Positions 50,613 through 62,734 of a DNA stretch of 64,000 nt are shown here, piece after piece; position 1 is the first letter of the stretch; every line of letters starts with the position of its first letter. The notes under the pieces are model-generated. The model was not told where the DNA came from. It was given only the letters and a program-made list of their open reading frames with translations, and did not search any database. Origin of the DNA: Arthonia radiata (taxonomy: Eukaryota; Ascomycota; Arthoniomycetes; Arthoniales; Arthoniaceae); contig PSQN01000010.1 of assembly GCA_002989075.1 (NCBI GenBank), positions 496,001 through 560,000 on the forward strand. Direction: 5' to 3'. A program made the position numbers and the translations under genes.

Positions 50613-50808
50613 TATAATGCATAAACGTCTCGATAGCGAATTGAGACAGAATGTTGCCTATTTAGAAAGACTACGATCCTTAGAGAATATCTTTCCTCTA
50701 GTAAACGCATCTCTTTCTAGTCTCCTCAATAATTAGCTTGAACACCAGTAGAACCTATCTAGACCCTTTTTGCCACCTAACTGCTCTCTGCCCTACACCC
50801 AGATTACA
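50613..50808 (+). repeat. 3' LTR of element B
   Basis: 196 bp, preceded by the purine tract GGGGGAAGG and followed directly by the target duplication ACTAG, after which the integrase region of element A resumes. Confidence 0.92.
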
Positions 50809-52399
50809 ACTAGAAATTTATCTTACGATTTTAGATATCTCTAATGCAACAGCTAAAGACAAAACAAAAGATATTAACGTTATTCTATCTACAAATAGAC
50901 AGATAGACAGAACAAACAAATTAAACACTAAAATAGTATCTTTAGGTATATATTAACTACCAGTAGAACGGCTAGGTACAATTACTACTAGTAGCGTAAG
51001 TAGCGTACAACGATACAAAAAACGATACAACCAAAACAACACCGTTCTATGTCTTATACGGCTATTACCCTCTTTAAAGCAGACAACTATAAAATACTAC
51101 AGAAAACGACACTGCTATACGAATAGCAACAAATATAAAGACCCTATACCAGCAGTTAAAGACTAACAGCGAGTTTATTAACAAACAAACAAGGAGATAG
51201 TATAATAAATTAAGAACTATCCTAAATATAAGCATAAAAGAGAGGAAAAGAGCTTACTTGCTTATAAAAAATATAAAAACTATCAAACTAAGCAAAAAAC
51301 TCGACTATACTAAGACAGAACCGTTTAAAATCTTATAGCAATTAAGACCCGTAACATTTAAATTTAAACTCCTAAAGACAATAAGAATACACCCTGTATT
51401 CTACGTAGCGCTGTTAAAACTAGCCTACTTCCGAGAAGTAGAACGACCTAACTTAGAAATCCTTTCTAACAATTAAGAACCTAAGTATAAGGTCGAAACG
51501 ATTCAAGCCTATAAAAAACACCGAGGCAAACGATAGTATCTTATAAAGTAGAAAGAATATCTCGAACATAAAAATTAATAGAAACTGGAACGAAACCTAA
51601 TTAACTATAAAAACACTATTTAACGATATTAAAACTAAAATATTAGTCGGTCGTAGTAGTACTAATACTCTAATCTACTATCTAATGTACCTTACTAGTA
51701 TTTAGGTTATCTATAAACAAACTAGCTTACTATGTTAGTAGCCTACTACCTAACTCTAGAAACAGATTGTTACAAAAATCTATACTTAAGCTACTCGGTA
51801 TATCTACGATATTACTACTAAACATAGCCGCCAGCCATTCTTCTTTAAACAATATGTTATTCTAATTTATTTTGTTCTGCATCTAGATACGTAACCTCTC
51901 GAGCTTCTTTTTTAAATTTATAACCGCCGCTTTAACAACTTTGCGCTACCTTTTCGCCGCACAAACAACTTTCTTCTCTTCCGCTAAACGCTTGCGTTGC
52001 CCCTAAAGGGCATTCGATACCCGTAAGTACTAAGAACAGATACTTTAAGCTAAAATAAGTTAGACTTATACTAAAGACAGACGTAGAATAGAAACTAACT
52101 ATTCTCTAACGACGGGTGAAAATTATACGACTTCTTGTCGCAAACATACACAAAACACGATATCTTTTCTAACTTTAGGACACACTTCTTGCCTAGGAGA
52201 GTATAGCGGGAACACGGAGGCATCTCCCGACCACAGACTTTAGTAAGAACGGTATTAATCTTAAGCGCTTTATTAGCGTTAAGGACTTTCTTAACTTTAA
52301 GCATAACGACTTACAGAACTAGATCTACTATAGAAGAGCAACAAAGTTTTAATATCTCTAGGACCGTTAAGGACAACTAGCCTTAAAGAGAGGACCTTA

Positions 52400-52849
52400 T
52401 ATTACGATCTTACTGTATTAGGCTAGTACAGGGCTGAGCGCAGCCAGCCTTATTAGAGCATTATATAGTATACCCGATAACTTTAATATAGCGATATCGG
52501 CAATGTCACTATATCGTAATAGAATCCTAACTACGCGACAAAGGAAGTATCGAGACCGTCGGATATAGAGGAACATACCTTTATACCTTAGACTATATAG
52601 CTAGACTAATAGTCGATCTTAGAATAAACTTTAGTCTATTAACTTAATATTTAAATACAAGTTTCTTAACTATATTTAAGTAACATACTTTACCTTCTAT
52701 CTACTTTAGTTAAGTCCCTCTTACCCTCTATAATCTGTCTCGCCTCTCCTATCTTTTAGTCTCTAGCATACAAGATACCTACTATTAAGGTCGATAAGCA
52801 CACAAGGCAAGTAAGCCTTAGTTCGGTTCTCCCAGCGACCGGCGTTATA
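52400..52849 (+). repeat. 3' LTR of element A
   Basis: 450 bp, the same length as the 5' copy. It is followed by CTTTA, the second copy of the target duplication, after which the copia element D resumes. Visible differences from the 5' LTR are mainly C/T and G/A. Confidence 0.9.
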
Positions 52850-55453
52850 CTTTAGTACTTAGCGCTCTTTTAACGCTTTTCTACTTAGTAGCAGCTTATT
52901 TAATATTTAAGTTTCTTAATTAGCTAGCTCTTTGAGCTTTAACTATATTATATTTAGCTAAGAAGGCTAATTCTTAAATACCCTTATTTCTTTTAAATTA
53001 GTAGTCTCTTTAGTAATTATAACTAAGGCCTGTTTAACGTATTGTTCTAGATTATTATAGAACTTATTAAACTAATTTTTGTCGGTGTTTTTAAATATAA
53101 AATCTATTTTTTAAGTACAATCGATATCTATCTAACTAAGGTCTTTAGTACTTTTATAATTTAACTCCGTAAAAAGATTAGACTCGTTTAGAGCTCTAGT
53201 TTAGTATAGTTCTTATTTAGATTTATCTACTAGTTATTAAAATATAGAGGAGATATACTATTTTCCGTATAGAGGACTTCCTTCTTTATTAAGAGGTATC
53301 TTTCTATTATCTTAGAATTTAGCGATTAAATTTAGCTTTTTTTTAAACCTAACTTCTAGTTATTTTTTAAGCTCTTTAAAAATACTCTCGGTTAATTAAT
53401 TAACTGTAGATTTCTATAGATCTTAAATAAATTTTCTTTTTTAAACGTAAATGTCTCTCTTTAAGTAAACCTTCCAGTTATTAGGGTCTAAGAGCTTATA
53501 TTAGTTCGATTTATAGTCTATTAAGATATAAGTAGTTACTTTAGCGTTTAGTTTCTTTAGTTTAGGTTCTTTAAGGTAAGTAACTAAGCTTTAGATTTTA
53601 ATAGTACTAATATCTAGTTTTTTACCGTATTTTACTTTGTACGAAATAATAAACTCTAGTAATTTAGTATAAGAGGTTCTATTATAAATATAAATAGCTA
53701 CTTTTAGCGCTTTATTCTAATATATCTAGAGTAGTCTAGCGGTATAAAGTATTGCTTAAACTTTACTAATAATTATTCGGTTAAAGCGTTTAGCTCGTTT
53801 ATTTTGCTAAGGGGTATATAATATAAATATCGTTAAAAGAGCTCTTTTTTGTTCTAAAAGCTGTTTTACTCGGCCTTCTCGGTATTCTTTTGTATTGTTT
53901 AAGTATAATTTTTTAAATAATATAAGTAAATAGTACGTCGAAAATCTAGTCTTTAGACTATAGTACTTTAGTAGTCGTATACCGAGTTTTATTGTCTATA
54001 AAGCTAGTAAATAATTAATCTTTAGAAGGGGTTTATAGTATAATTAGCTTATAAATATTTAAGTAAACTTTTTCTAAATAATTAGCTAATTTATTTAGAG
54101 TTTCTTAGCTAACTTTAGCCGTTGCCTTTACTTTAAAGTAAATTTAACAATTATCTTCTAATTTATCTAAATAATTTGTTTCTAGGGTAACTTTTTTAAG
54201 CTATTTTAAGGCGTTTTCGCCTATATATTTTATTTATTAATACTAAAGGTCAGTTTTTAAAGAAATGTTGTAAAGAGATTAGATTATATTAATAGTCTAA
54301 GCTTTTATTACTATTAGACTGTTAATATACTATCTCTTAGTAGTTAGTTGTCCGGTCTAATTAACTTTTAGCTTATTTTAGCTAAGAGTTACCTTATCTT
54401 CCCTCTTTTTAAGTTTATTAAAGCTTAGAAGGTTAATTTTAAATTCCTTAATAAATAAAACTTTGTCTAAAACAGTTATTTTGTTCTTAAAGAATAGTTT
54501 TACTTTACCTATTTATAAGGTTTAAATTAACTTTCCCTCTTTTTTAACGAATAATTCGGTTAGTTAGCCGAATATCTGTTAAAAGATTAATATTTAAGTA
54601 AATATAGCTTATTAAGCTTATATCGAAGATTTAAGAATTAGTAGAATAATTAACTCTGTCTAGTAATGCTATAAAGCATTGTTCTTCTTGTAGATTAGAG
54701 CTATGTACAGAAAATATTAAAAAATCGGTGTTTTTGGAGCTTTTGTTGAAATTTGGCCGGAGATTTGGGTATTTTTTCCAACAAGTTGCCGATTTATGCC
54801 CCTTTTTGTTATAAAAGGGGCATTTTTCTTAGTTTTTACTTAGAGATTTTAATTTTTCTCCGGTCCTTTGCGTCGATTCATTGTCTATTGCAGTAAAACC
54901 CTTTTTTACTAGGGTACTACCGCGGATTTAGTAAGACTCGTCTATAAGTTAACTAAATAAGTCCTATAGACTTATATTGCTAGTCGTTTGTTGGTAGCTT
55001 TAGCTAATAATAGCTACTATATACTTATATTTAGAAGTTAAATTGTAAAGAATGTAGGCAGCTACTATCTTGTTAGCTAGTACTAATCCTTAGATTACTA
55101 AATTGTCCGTTAATTGCCTAATTTTTGTAAAATAAAGCTTTAGGTTTTTTACCTTACTAAGTATAGTACTAAAGAGCTCCTTACAAATTAGAAACTTGAA
55201 ACTAAAATCTTTCGATTTATATAACCTTTTTAGACTATTTTAAAGCTCTAGAGAGTTATAAATCTTCTTTATTTAAATAAGAGGACCGTTCTTTAGAATT
55301 AGTTAAATAAGGGCTGCTGCCCTTATTAACCGTTTCTAGCAGCTAGCTTCAATAATATCTCTAGCTAAATAGCCGGAAAAGAGGATTATAACATTACTGT
55401 AGCCCTTTTTAGTTAAAAGGGCCTCTATTCGAATCAACTAAATGTTCTAATTT
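52850..55453 (-). mobile_element. Ty1/copia retrotransposon D, 5' part (gag, integrase)
   Basis: On the minus strand, starting from the right end: gag of the UBN2/copia type (about 54,850-55,450), a CCHC-type knuckle near 54,780-54,840, the pre-integrase zinc region (about 54,000-54,190) and integrase (about 52,860-54,000). The remaining pol lies at 35,600-37,544, so D was one element before A inserted. The gag end is cut by element C at 55,454. I could not place the 5' LTR; it may lie right of 62,734 or be lost. It is broken with many changes and is the oldest layer of the nest. Confidence 0.72.
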
Positions 55454-55922
55454 GTAACGGCGGTCGCTGAAAGGACCGAACTAAGACTTACTTACCTTAT
55501 ATACTTATCGACCTTGGTAGTAGGTATCTTGTATGCTAGAGACTAAAAGATAGGAGAGGCGAGATAAATTATAAAGAGTAAGAGGGGCTTAACTAAATAG
55601 ATAGAAGATAAAGTACGTTACTTAAATATAGGTAAAAAACTTATATTTAAATATTAAGTTAATAGATTAAAGTCTATTTTAAGGCCGGCTATTAGTTTAG
55701 CTATATAGTCTAAGATATATAAAGAAGTTTCTCTACATCTATTAATTTAATAATACCTATATTAGGTTTATAAGGAATATAGGTCTTTATAGCCGTCTTG
55801 TTTAATAATACCTATAGCGGGTTTATAGGCTTAGTTAGGAATAATACTAATAGAGCTAAAATAACTAACGGTAGTTAATACTTAGACGTACGCTAAGCCG
55901 TTTAGAGTTAATACTCGTAATA
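55454..55922 (-). repeat. 3' LTR of element C
   Basis: About 469 bp, paired with 62,263-62,734. The plus-strand start TGTAACGGCGGTCGC is the reverse complement of the end of the element A LTR. Confidence 0.85.
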
Positions 55923-58900
55923 CAATCTCCCCTCTTTTAGTTAAATTATTCTCGATTAACCTTTAGCTCGTTAAATACCTATAAGTTGCGTATTATCTCT
56001 TCTCTTGTAACTATTCTGTAAGTCGCTATACCTCGTATAAAGTCCGTTACTGCGGGTTTTAATAAAAAGTACAGTTAATACCTATTAATTAAAACCTGTA
56101 GTATTAAAATGCCTCCTTGTTTTAAATATTTATTAACTAGAGAAAGGTATATAGTTTAGTTGAAGAAGGCAATATATTTGGTATATACTTAGAATAAGAA
56201 GAGTTATAATTTACGGGTATTAATAACAGATAGTATACCATATTATTATTCTTACTGTAGTATTTAAAACTAACTTAGTTATAGCGCGTTTAGTTTATTC
56301 TTAATATTCCTTTTAGTCGGCTGCTCTTTAGCGTACGAAGCGCTAATTACGTACATTAAAGGCTTAAATAGCAGTATCGATAGCGGCTATATAGCGTAAC
56401 CGATCTAAGGTTCGAAAGTTAAAAGAGAAGGTTAAGAAGACTTATATACGGGCGGCAGTAAAGCTAGCTCGAAATAAATTATTAAAGTAAGAAAAGTTAG
56501 CCGCATCGATAGCTAGTAGCAATATATTTAAATACTTAAGTAAGTTATTTATTAACTTTCAGAGTAATTCTTATTTAGAGTTGAGTAGCGGACCCGTAAT
56601 ATAGTAAGCTAGTTTATTTAAAGGTAACCTAAATGCTAGTAGCGCGCATTAGATAGTAAATTAGAACGTTAGTACTATTACAACCGATTAATATTTTAGT
56701 TCTAATACTGTTAAATAGTATCTTTATAGTTAGTCAGGTTTTATTCTAATTTCTACTAGTTTTTATGTTTGAAGTATTCTTTCTATTTTATAAGATATTA
56801 TTGTTTGCCTCGGTATTATTTATAAGCTCGAATCGTCTCTACCTTATATTTAGATTCTTAGTTATCTAAAAGGATTTCTAAGTTAAGTCGTTTTACTTTC
56901 TAAGAGTATACTAGTTTTAATAGCGCTATATAGAATACAGAGTATATTTTTATTGTCTTTAAAAGCTTGAGTTTAAATATTACGGATTCTAATTGCTATA
57001 AAATTTTAAATAGTTCTGTCTTAGTATAGTTAATTTTTTTACTTAGTTTAGTAGTTTTAAGGTTTCTTATAAGCAAGTAAGCTCTTTTCCCCTCTTTTAT
57101 ACCTATATTCGAGGTAGTTCTTAACTTATTATACTACTTTCTGGTGCGTTCGTTAATAAACTCGCTGTTAGACTTTAACTACTAATATAGAGTTTTTATG
57201 TTTGTAGCTATTTGCGTTGTAGTTTCGTTTTTTGTTGTATTTTATAGGTATCTTCTTTAAAGAGAGTAGTAGCTATATAAGACGTAAAATAGAGTTATCT
57301 TTGTTATATCGTTTTTAGTATTATTATGCGCGGCTTATGCAACTAGTAGTAATTATACTCAGTCGTTCTGCTGATAGCTAATATATACTCAGAGGTATTA
57401 TTCTAGCGTTTAGTTTATCCGTTTTATTTGTCTGTCTGTCTGTAAATAAAATAAAGTGGACATCTTTTATTTTGTCTCTAGTTATTGTATTAGGGATATC
57501 TAAAATCGTAAGACAAATTTTTAATCTTTATTTAAGACAATTTTTTGTGGTTAACTATAGTTAGCTAGAATAATTTAAAGGAATGTATATACTAATTGTT
57601 CTAAATTGCTAGCGTCTTTATAAGGTACAAAGTACGCGTACTTCGTTAGTTTATTGTATATAACTAGAATAGCGTTGTAAGCTATTTTTATAAGTAAATC
57701 CTTAGAAATTAGTAACTTAGTAATAAAGTTTAGTAAGACTATATACTATAGTCTTTTAGGTATTTTTAATAGCTGTAGTTTACTGTATAGTAAATATTTT
57801 AGATGCTTAGTGTTTGTATATACGTTGTATTCTTAGATATAATTTTTAACGTAGTGTTAGATTCTCGGAATATAGTAAGTTCTCGTAATCTTTTTAATAG
57901 TATTATCGATACCTTTATATCCTTTTCTTGAGTTATTGTAGAAGTTACTAATAATATATCGAATTAAATTTCTCGGGATATAGATTTTACCTTAAAATTC
58001 GTAATAGCCCTTATTGTTCTTAGTTAATCCTAAGTATTGTTTCTCGTTTTTCTAGTAGATCTTAGGGTCGTTTAGAATATTTAGAATTTGGCTGTCGAGT
58101 TCGATAACAAATTCGATTATTATAGCTAATTGATTGTATCTAATCTTATTATTGTATTCTTAAAATATTGTGTGCTCGATATATTTCTTGTTATTAAGAT
58201 AATTTAAACGTTAACTTAGAGCGTCGGCTCTATTATTCTTAGAACCCTTCTTGTAGGTAATAATAAAGTTATATAAAGCTATAGTTTCTAACTATCTAAC
58301 TTATTTGCAGTTAAGTTTCTTTATCGTTATAAAGTAAGTTAGATTCTTATAGTTTATATATACTATAATTGTATAGTTTGCTTCTTTTAAGTAAGCTCGC
58401 TATATTTCGAATACTGCTATAATAGCTAAAAGCTCTTTATCGTAAATATTATAGTTCTGTTCTATAAGTAATATTTTTTTGAGTAGAAAGCTACTGATTT
58501 AAGCTTCTCTTCCTTATTATTAAAACTTATATATACTCTAACCGTATAGTTTAACGCGTCTATTTCTATAATAATTGATAAATTAGAGTAAATATTATTA
58601 ATACAGGTTTAATTTTAAAAGCTTTCTTAAGCTCTTTAAATACTAATTGTTCTTTATACGTCTAGAAGAATTCTATCGATTATTTTGTCTATTAAGACAG
58701 CGATGCTATAATTTAGCTAAAGTTAGATATCTATCGTCTATAATAGTTAGCAAAACTAAAAAACTATTGTAGTTGTTTTATATTCTTTAGTATAAGCTAA
58801 GTTAAAACAGATTAAATCTTTAAATCTTCTATTTAAAGACTGTACTTAGTAATTATAAATCTAAGAAATTTGATAGATTGTTAATAAAACTAGATTTTCT

Positions 58901-61900
58901 CGATATTGATTTGTAAATTGGTACGCGCTAATCTTTCTAATACCTTCTTAATGTATTCTTAATATTCTTTTAGTATACAGCTATATACTAGAATATCGTT
59001 TAGATAAGCAGTTATAAATATATTTAAGTAATTACTAAGTATGTTGTTAATTAGTTTCTAAAATAATACTAATACGTTTATTAGCTCAAAAAGTATAATG
59101 CGATACTTAAAAAGTTTATATCTAGTATAGAAGGCTATTTTCTATTCTTTACCTTTCTTTATATAAATTAGGTTATAGACTTCTTTAAGATTAAACTTAG
59201 TAAACTATTGTACGTTATATAACCAATCTATAATTTTGTTGATATATAGTAGCAGATACCGGTTTTTAATAGTTACTCTATTTAATTATCTATAGTTTAC
59301 GTAAAGTTGTAGTTTACTATTTTTCTTTAGTACAAAGAGTATTAGATATTTAGCTAGTAATGTTAATTTCTAAATGAATCCTTTCTTAAGGTTTTTGTTA
59401 AAATAGTCGCGGAGCGCTTAATTTTCTGCTTCTAATAGAAAGTATATTAGACCTAATATTGGCGTTTTACCTTTTTATAAAGGTATTGTATAATCTTACA
59501 GTTTATATTCTAGGAAAGCTAAGTTTAACTTAGCTTTCTTAAATAAGTATTAAAATTAATTGTATTTCTCTAGTATCTTAGTAATTAACTAAGTACTCGT
59601 AGTTGTATAAAATTGTTGGCGTACAATTATTTCTTATTTATACTTATATATAGCTAGCTATAAACAAGATACTGCGTTAGACTTCTCTCGTAAGATATTT
59701 AAGTGTCGGAGTATAGTAGTACTAACCCGCATAAGTTCTTTATTACGCTCCTTATCTTTACTACTAAAAATAGCTTATAGAGTATTTATTCTGTAGAACA
59801 ACTTTTATTTAAAGTACTTATACTTAGTAAAGAGAAGTTTCTTAGTTCTTTAATCTACTTTTAAGTTATATTGTTGTAACTAAGGTATATCTAGCACCGT
59901 ACGGTACTAATCGATATTTATAATATTGTAAGTAATTTCTTCTTAATAGTTCTCAATAGTTATTTTTATTAGTAAAGTTTTATAGTCGACTCTTCTCTCT
60001 GCCTCTTAAAATGTAGACAGTATATAGAGTAATTTTTTTTGTATGTTCGTATTCGATACTTTTCGACGCAGCGTATTAAAATAAAGTTGCCTATTGCGTC
60101 TAAATTAATTATAATTTTAATGTTTCTGTAGTTTATTGTTGCTCGAGTATATAAATATATTCTATAAGCAGTTAAGCTTATATAAAACTAGGCTTTTAGA
60201 GGATCTAACCGTTAGACGGACTAGTACTACTGCCCTTAAAGTAGTCGGTCTAGTCTTTTTCCTATTAATTGTATACGTTCTAGAGTATTTTAAGTATTAG
60301 AACCTATTGTCGATTAATTTGCTGTAAGAATTTCTATATAAGATATTTTAATACTACTTTTATTATAACGTCTAGTTTATTGTTTACAATTTTTGCTTTA
60401 ATTATACAACTATCGCTAGTTAAAACTCGTTGTGTTTATAGGTTATATATTGTTAGTTAAAGATATTAGTACTAATTACGTAATTCTAAACCTTTAATAA
60501 GATAGTTTACTAGTTATTGTAGACGTAAGTAAATATATCTTAGAATATTGTTAATATCTTTATTAGCGCTTAACTTTCTATTGTAGAAGGCTAACTAATA
60601 AAGTCTCTATATTATTTCTTTCTAACAGATTAGAGTCTATTCTTTCTAATTAGTGTCGTTTTTAAGCAAGAATTCTGTACTATTAGAATCTATATTTTTG
60701 TCTTTAAGTTGTTATCTTATCTATAACGTATTGTAGATACTATCTTACTTAGCTTCTATAGTTTATTCTTTCTTAAATTCTTCTTAAGTCTCTAAGTAAG
60801 GTAATCTAAATTGTTCTCGGATAAAGTCTAGTTTTTGTGTCGAACCTTATTTTAGAGATATTAGTTTCTTTGACTACTATTCTAAACCTAACTGATTAGA
60901 TTTATAGGTCGTATAATTATTATCGTAGTACACGGTTTAAGATAGTGTTTTATATAATGTAATAGTACTTTATATCTAATACCTCGGAATAGTACGGTTA
61001 ATATTATTTTAGTTCTATAGATTCTATTGCTTCTATTTTGTTTGTCGCTTTCTAGTTTCTTTCTATAACTTATTGTTAGTATTCTAATTTTAATAAAGTT
61101 TATATAGATTTGGTCGGTTTTTCTCTCTCAAGTCTTTTAAGATTAGTTGGGGTAGATCTGTTTCTAATTCTAGGTAGTCGAACGCTCGTCTCTATACAGG
61201 ATCTAGGCTGGTAAGATATTCTAGTTAAAAGTCTTCTGTATGTATAGGTAAGCCTATCTAATCTAGGCGTTGGTTAAGTCGTTCTCTGGCTGTAGTAACT
61301 GGGGTAGTTATATTGAACTGTTGTTGTAGTAAGCGGGGTTTCTAAGATCGATTGTACCCGCTCCGTCTAGCAATATTAAACTATTGTTTCTTGAAACGGT
61401 ATTCTTTAACTTAATGCTCTAGTTTTCTGCAATATAAGTATAGCTTATTCTTTATTCTATGTTTTCTTTTCTAGTTGTTTAGTTTCCTTTGAGGCCTTAC
61501 AAAATCTAACTCTATTAGATTGTCTCGATCTTATTGTAAGTTTGCTCGATTCTTTGTTCTATAGAATCTATTAGTAAGGTTACCCTTCTTCTTTATCTAT
61601 CTTTTAAAGTTACTGTTATTAATCTTCTTTACTCGTTATATAAAGCTATCGAGATTATTAAACTTCTCTTTATAAATATAGATTATTTTCTTAATATAAT
61701 TCTTAAGTCCTTTATAAAAGGTCTTAATAAGGGATTTCTTGTTTTATTCTGTTTAATTAGCATACTATATAAATTCGGTGGCATACCTGCTTGCTGGTCC
61801 TATTTATTTTAAATTCTAAAGCTTTCTAGTAGCGATGCGCCTAGCGTTAGTCTAACTAAAGATCTCTTGAAGCTTTTTCCAAAAGAAGACGAAGCTAGCA

Positions 61901-62262
61901 AAGAATTTATCGGTATCCTCGCGTCTACTCTTTATCAGAGTAAACAAAAAATTGTCGAGGTAGTACTTAACTTACTTATAAGTATCTCTATTTATATAAG
62001 AGGTAGTAAATAGAACTATAGTAGTGTTATTTAGAAACTAGTCTTTATAAGTTTTAAAGTATACGGCTAGGCGTATTAAGAATAAAGTAACTTTAGAATA
62101 TTTATTTAAGAAGCTTTTTTCTATCTTAGTGTTAACGTTTAATATCTTACTTGTACTAGCTATTCTATTAGCTAATCTATTTGCAGCGTTGCGGCTATTA
62201 GGTACCGAAGTAGTAGATATAACTAATCTACTTTCTCTACTTTTATAGCGAGTCTATTAAAG

Positions 62263-62734
62263 TATAACGCCGATTGCTAAAAGAACTAAACTAAGGTTTA
62301 CTTATTTTATATGCTTATTAACCTTAATAGTAGGTATCTTGTGTACTAAAGACTAAAAGTTAGGAGAGGCGAAATAGATTATAAAGAGTAAGAGGGGCTT
62401 AACTAAAGTAGATAGAAGGTAAAGTACGTTACTTAAATATAGTTAAAAAACTTATATTTAAATATTAAGTTAATAAACTAAGGTCTATCTTAAGGTCGGC
62501 TATTAGTTTAGCTATATAGTTTAAGGTACATAGAGAAGTTTCTTTATGTCTATTAATCTCGATAATACTTATATTAAGTTTATAAGGAATATAGACTTTT
62601 ATAGCTATCTTGTCTAATAATACCTATAGTGGGTTTATAGGCTTAGTCGGAAATAATGCTGGTAGGGCTGAGATAACTAGCGGTAATTAATGCTTAGACG
62701 TGCGCTAAGCTGTTGGGAGTTAGTGCCCGTAACA
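62263..62734 (-). repeat. 5' LTR of element C
   Basis: About 472 bp. Read on the minus strand it begins TGTTACGGGCACTAACTCCC and ends GGCGTTATA, followed by the same leader sequence that follows the 5' LTR of element A (TAGACTCGCTA). Confidence 0.85.

Larger units (their letters stand above)
42797..50808 (+). mobile_element. Ty3/gypsy chromodomain retrotransposon B, nested in element A
   Basis: About 8.0 kb, with 196 bp LTRs at both ends and the target duplication ACTAG at 42,792-42,796 and 50,809-50,813. Remnants in order: gag with a coiled-coil-like part (about 43,300-44,300), a knuckle near 44,370, retropepsin near 44,560-44,640, reverse transcriptase (about 45,230-45,800), RNase H (about 46,000-46,560), integrase (about 47,150-48,350) and a chromodomain (about 48,420-48,580), which marks it as a chromovirus-type gypsy. 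About 2 kb downstream of the chromodomain (48,600-50,600) match no retroelement part I know. A clear polypurine tract (about 50,596-50,612) precedes the 3' LTR. It is broken with many changes. It is younger than A, because it lies inside it. Confidence 0.9.
37545..52849 (+). mobile_element. Ty3/gypsy retrotransposon A, interrupted by element B
   Basis: LTRs of 450 bp lie at 37,545-37,994 and 52,400-52,849, flanked by the target duplication CTTTA at 37,540-37,544 and 52,850-52,854. Without element B the element is about 7.3 kb. Remnants occur in gypsy order: gag (about 38,100-38,760), CCHC knuckle (about 38,810-38,860), protease (about 40,195), reverse transcriptase (about 40,930-41,420), RNase H (about 41,690-42,110), integrase (about 42,360-42,796, continuing after 50,813) and a chromodomain-like stretch near 51,470-51,590. 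A purine-rich tract precedes the 3' LTR. It is broken, with very many changes. Same family as element C. Confidence 0.88.
55454..62734 (-). mobile_element. Ty3/gypsy retrotransposon C, same family as A
   Basis: About 7.3 kb, in inverted orientation relative to A. The 5' LTR is on the right (62,263-62,734) and the 3' LTR on the left (55,454-55,922). Reading right to left: gag with a knuckle near 61,420, protease near 60,110, reverse transcriptase (about 58,880-59,380), RNase H (about 58,200-58,620), integrase (about 57,050-57,960) and a chromodomain-like end near 56,700-56,860. A purine tract (complement of 55,925-55,940) adjoins the 3' LTR. The internal region and the R-U5 part of the LTR match A, but the U3 does not. 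No target duplication is clear. It is broken with very many changes. Confidence 0.85.

Noticed and set aside
52095-52304. 69-codon minus-strand frame upstream of the 3' LTR of element A
   Set aside because: Short, inside the mutated block, no recognisable product.
37545-52849. Initial reading of 37.5-52.8 kb as a single 15 kb retroelement
   Set aside because: A second LTR pair with its own target duplication (ACTAG) and a second set of gag-pol remnants show a nested element.
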